From assembly GCA_037141915.1 (NCBI GenBank), contig JBAXBP010000044.1, forward strand, positions 1 to 22,180: 22,180 nt of DNA, in the 5' to 3' direction. This document shows, piece by piece, positions 21,557 through 22,180 of this stretch; the stretch's first letter is position 1; each line of letters starts with the position of its first letter. A model generated the notes under the pieces. It had not been told where the DNA came from. It saw only the letters and a list, made by a program, of their open reading frames with translations, and did not search any database. This DNA comes from CAIRDP01 sp037141915 (GTDB lineage Bacteria > Bacteroidota > Bacteroidia > Bacteroidales > FEN-979). The position numbers and the translations under genes were made by a program.

Positions 21557-22180
21557 TTACTTTTTAGGGCTAGCGGGCGAAGATGTACTTAAGGCATTAC
21601 CTTCACGGTATCTGATACATTGTGTTATTTTCCCGTCTTCCGAGTAGAATGTTTCATCCCCGTCCTTGATATTATTCCTGTAATGAGTAAGCTGTTTGGT
21701 TTGCCCGGTTGCATAATAAACTTTTTGTACACCATTTCCGGCTGTAAATTCTCCCTGTCCTGTCACTTTTCCGAATTCATCGTAATACAGCCAGATGCCA
21801 TCATGCATACCTCCTTTAAAGTGCCCGTCCACTTTTAATATCCTGTTGGGATACCATTCCTGGAAAGGCCCTTCAGGTTTGCCGTTCAGGTAGTACATCT
21901 CCTGCAGGGGGTGGCCGTACCGGTCCCAGGATTTCGCCACCCCGTTCAATACACCATCTTTATAGGTCTGCAGTTCTTTCCTGTAACCTGATTGGTAGTA
22001 ACGGATAAGGGTGCCGTCAAGTTTGTTGTTTTTATAAAAGCACGACATCATCGGGGCGCCTGTTTCATAATAATACAATGCCTGTCCATGGTACTTCCCG
22101 TTTTTCGTGATAATTTCCGATTTGATTGCACCGGAAGGATAATAGTCTTTATTCGTGTTGGTGCAGGAAGTGAAAAAGGT
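21557..22180 (-). CDS. MORN-repeat (YwqK-like) lipoprotein, 5' end cut by window
   Basis: 208 residues visible; the frame is open to the window edge, so the start lies outside. The visible beginning TFFTSCTNTNKDYYPSGAIK looks like the end of a lipoprotein signal (Cys as lipidation site). Then come about seven repeats of some 20-24 residues with the pattern YY-x-G-x...x-Y-x-[ND]-x-K-x-[DH]-G (for example GAPMMSCFYKNNKLDGTLIRYY and NRILKVDGHFKGGMHDGIWLYYDEFG). These are MORN/YwqK-type repeats, which form beta-hairpin solenoids. The family is often labelled 'toxin-antitoxin YwqK antitoxin', but in Bacteroidota these are mostly cell-envelope proteins of unknown role. A TTG at 22078 should not be taken as the start, since the frame continues upstream with the same repeat. 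Confidence 0.85.
   Translation of the reverse strand, partial: TFFTSCTNTNKDYYPSGAIKSEIITKNGKYHGQALYYYETGAPMMSCFYKNNKLDGTLIRYYQSGYRKELQTYKDGVLNGVAKSWDRYGHPLQEMYYLNGKPEGPFQEWYPNRILKVDGHFKGGMHDGIWLYYDEFGKVTGQGEFTAGNGVQKVYYATGQTKQLTHYRNNIKDGDETFYSEDGKITQCIRYREGNALSTSSPASPKK

Noticed and set aside
21557..22078. TTG at 22078 as the start of the MORN-repeat gene
   Set aside because: The frame stays open for 34 more codons to the window edge and contains a further repeat and a lipobox-like Cys, so the gene is simply cut off.

Overview
The window reads as a chromosomal piece of a Bacteroidota bacterium, probably Bacteroidales or a close relative. The signs are Bacteroidota-type promoters (TTTG-N19/21-TAnnTTTG), a protein ending in a type IX secretion (T9SS) sorting domain, a FISUMP-domain protein, and a peptide/maturase set matching what is annotated as the 'GG-Bacteroidales' radical-SAM system. 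Nearly all genes are on the minus strand.

Layout. 1-1255: right part of an IS21-family insertion sequence (end of istA, complete istB). 1367-1735: tRNA-Pro(UGG) with its own promoter, an rRNA-like leader and nested hairpins downstream. 1887-5529: small exported proteins on the minus strand (membrane protein, short T9SS protein, Spy/DUF4890-like protein, YceI, FISUMP protein). 5560-6444: a membrane-anchored coiled-coil protein I do not recognise. 6658-9370: on the plus strand, an NtrC-family sigma-54 activator and a histidine kinase overlapping by 11 bases. 9371-17690: a tightly packed minus-strand operon, read from the right: precursor peptide, radical SAM/SPASM maturase, pseudo-radical-SAM partner, FtsX-type permease, C39-peptidase ABC exporter, MacB/LolD-type ATPase. 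17919-19988: BatA-N/VWA-like membrane protein. 20090-21427: glutamate dehydrogenase. 21557-22180: MORN-repeat lipoprotein, cut by the window edge.

The system. The peptide operon and the 5560-6444/FISUMP pair are each preceded by a sigma-54 -24/-12 promoter, an identical 17-base AATCAANNNNATAACAA element, and tandem 19-bp palindromes (GTGT-N11-ACAC) repeated every 21 bp. These elements fall at exactly the same spacing in both places, 11,242 bp apart. The sigma-54 activator gene starts next to one of the arrays. The simplest reading is a self-contained regulon. The kinase/activator pair switches on production, modification, leader cleavage and export of a cysteine-containing ribosomal peptide. 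It also switches on two proteins (5560-6444 and the FISUMP protein) that have no described link to such clusters that I know of. The enzyme families are known by name; the product, the signal and the role of the co-regulated pair are not visible from sequence.
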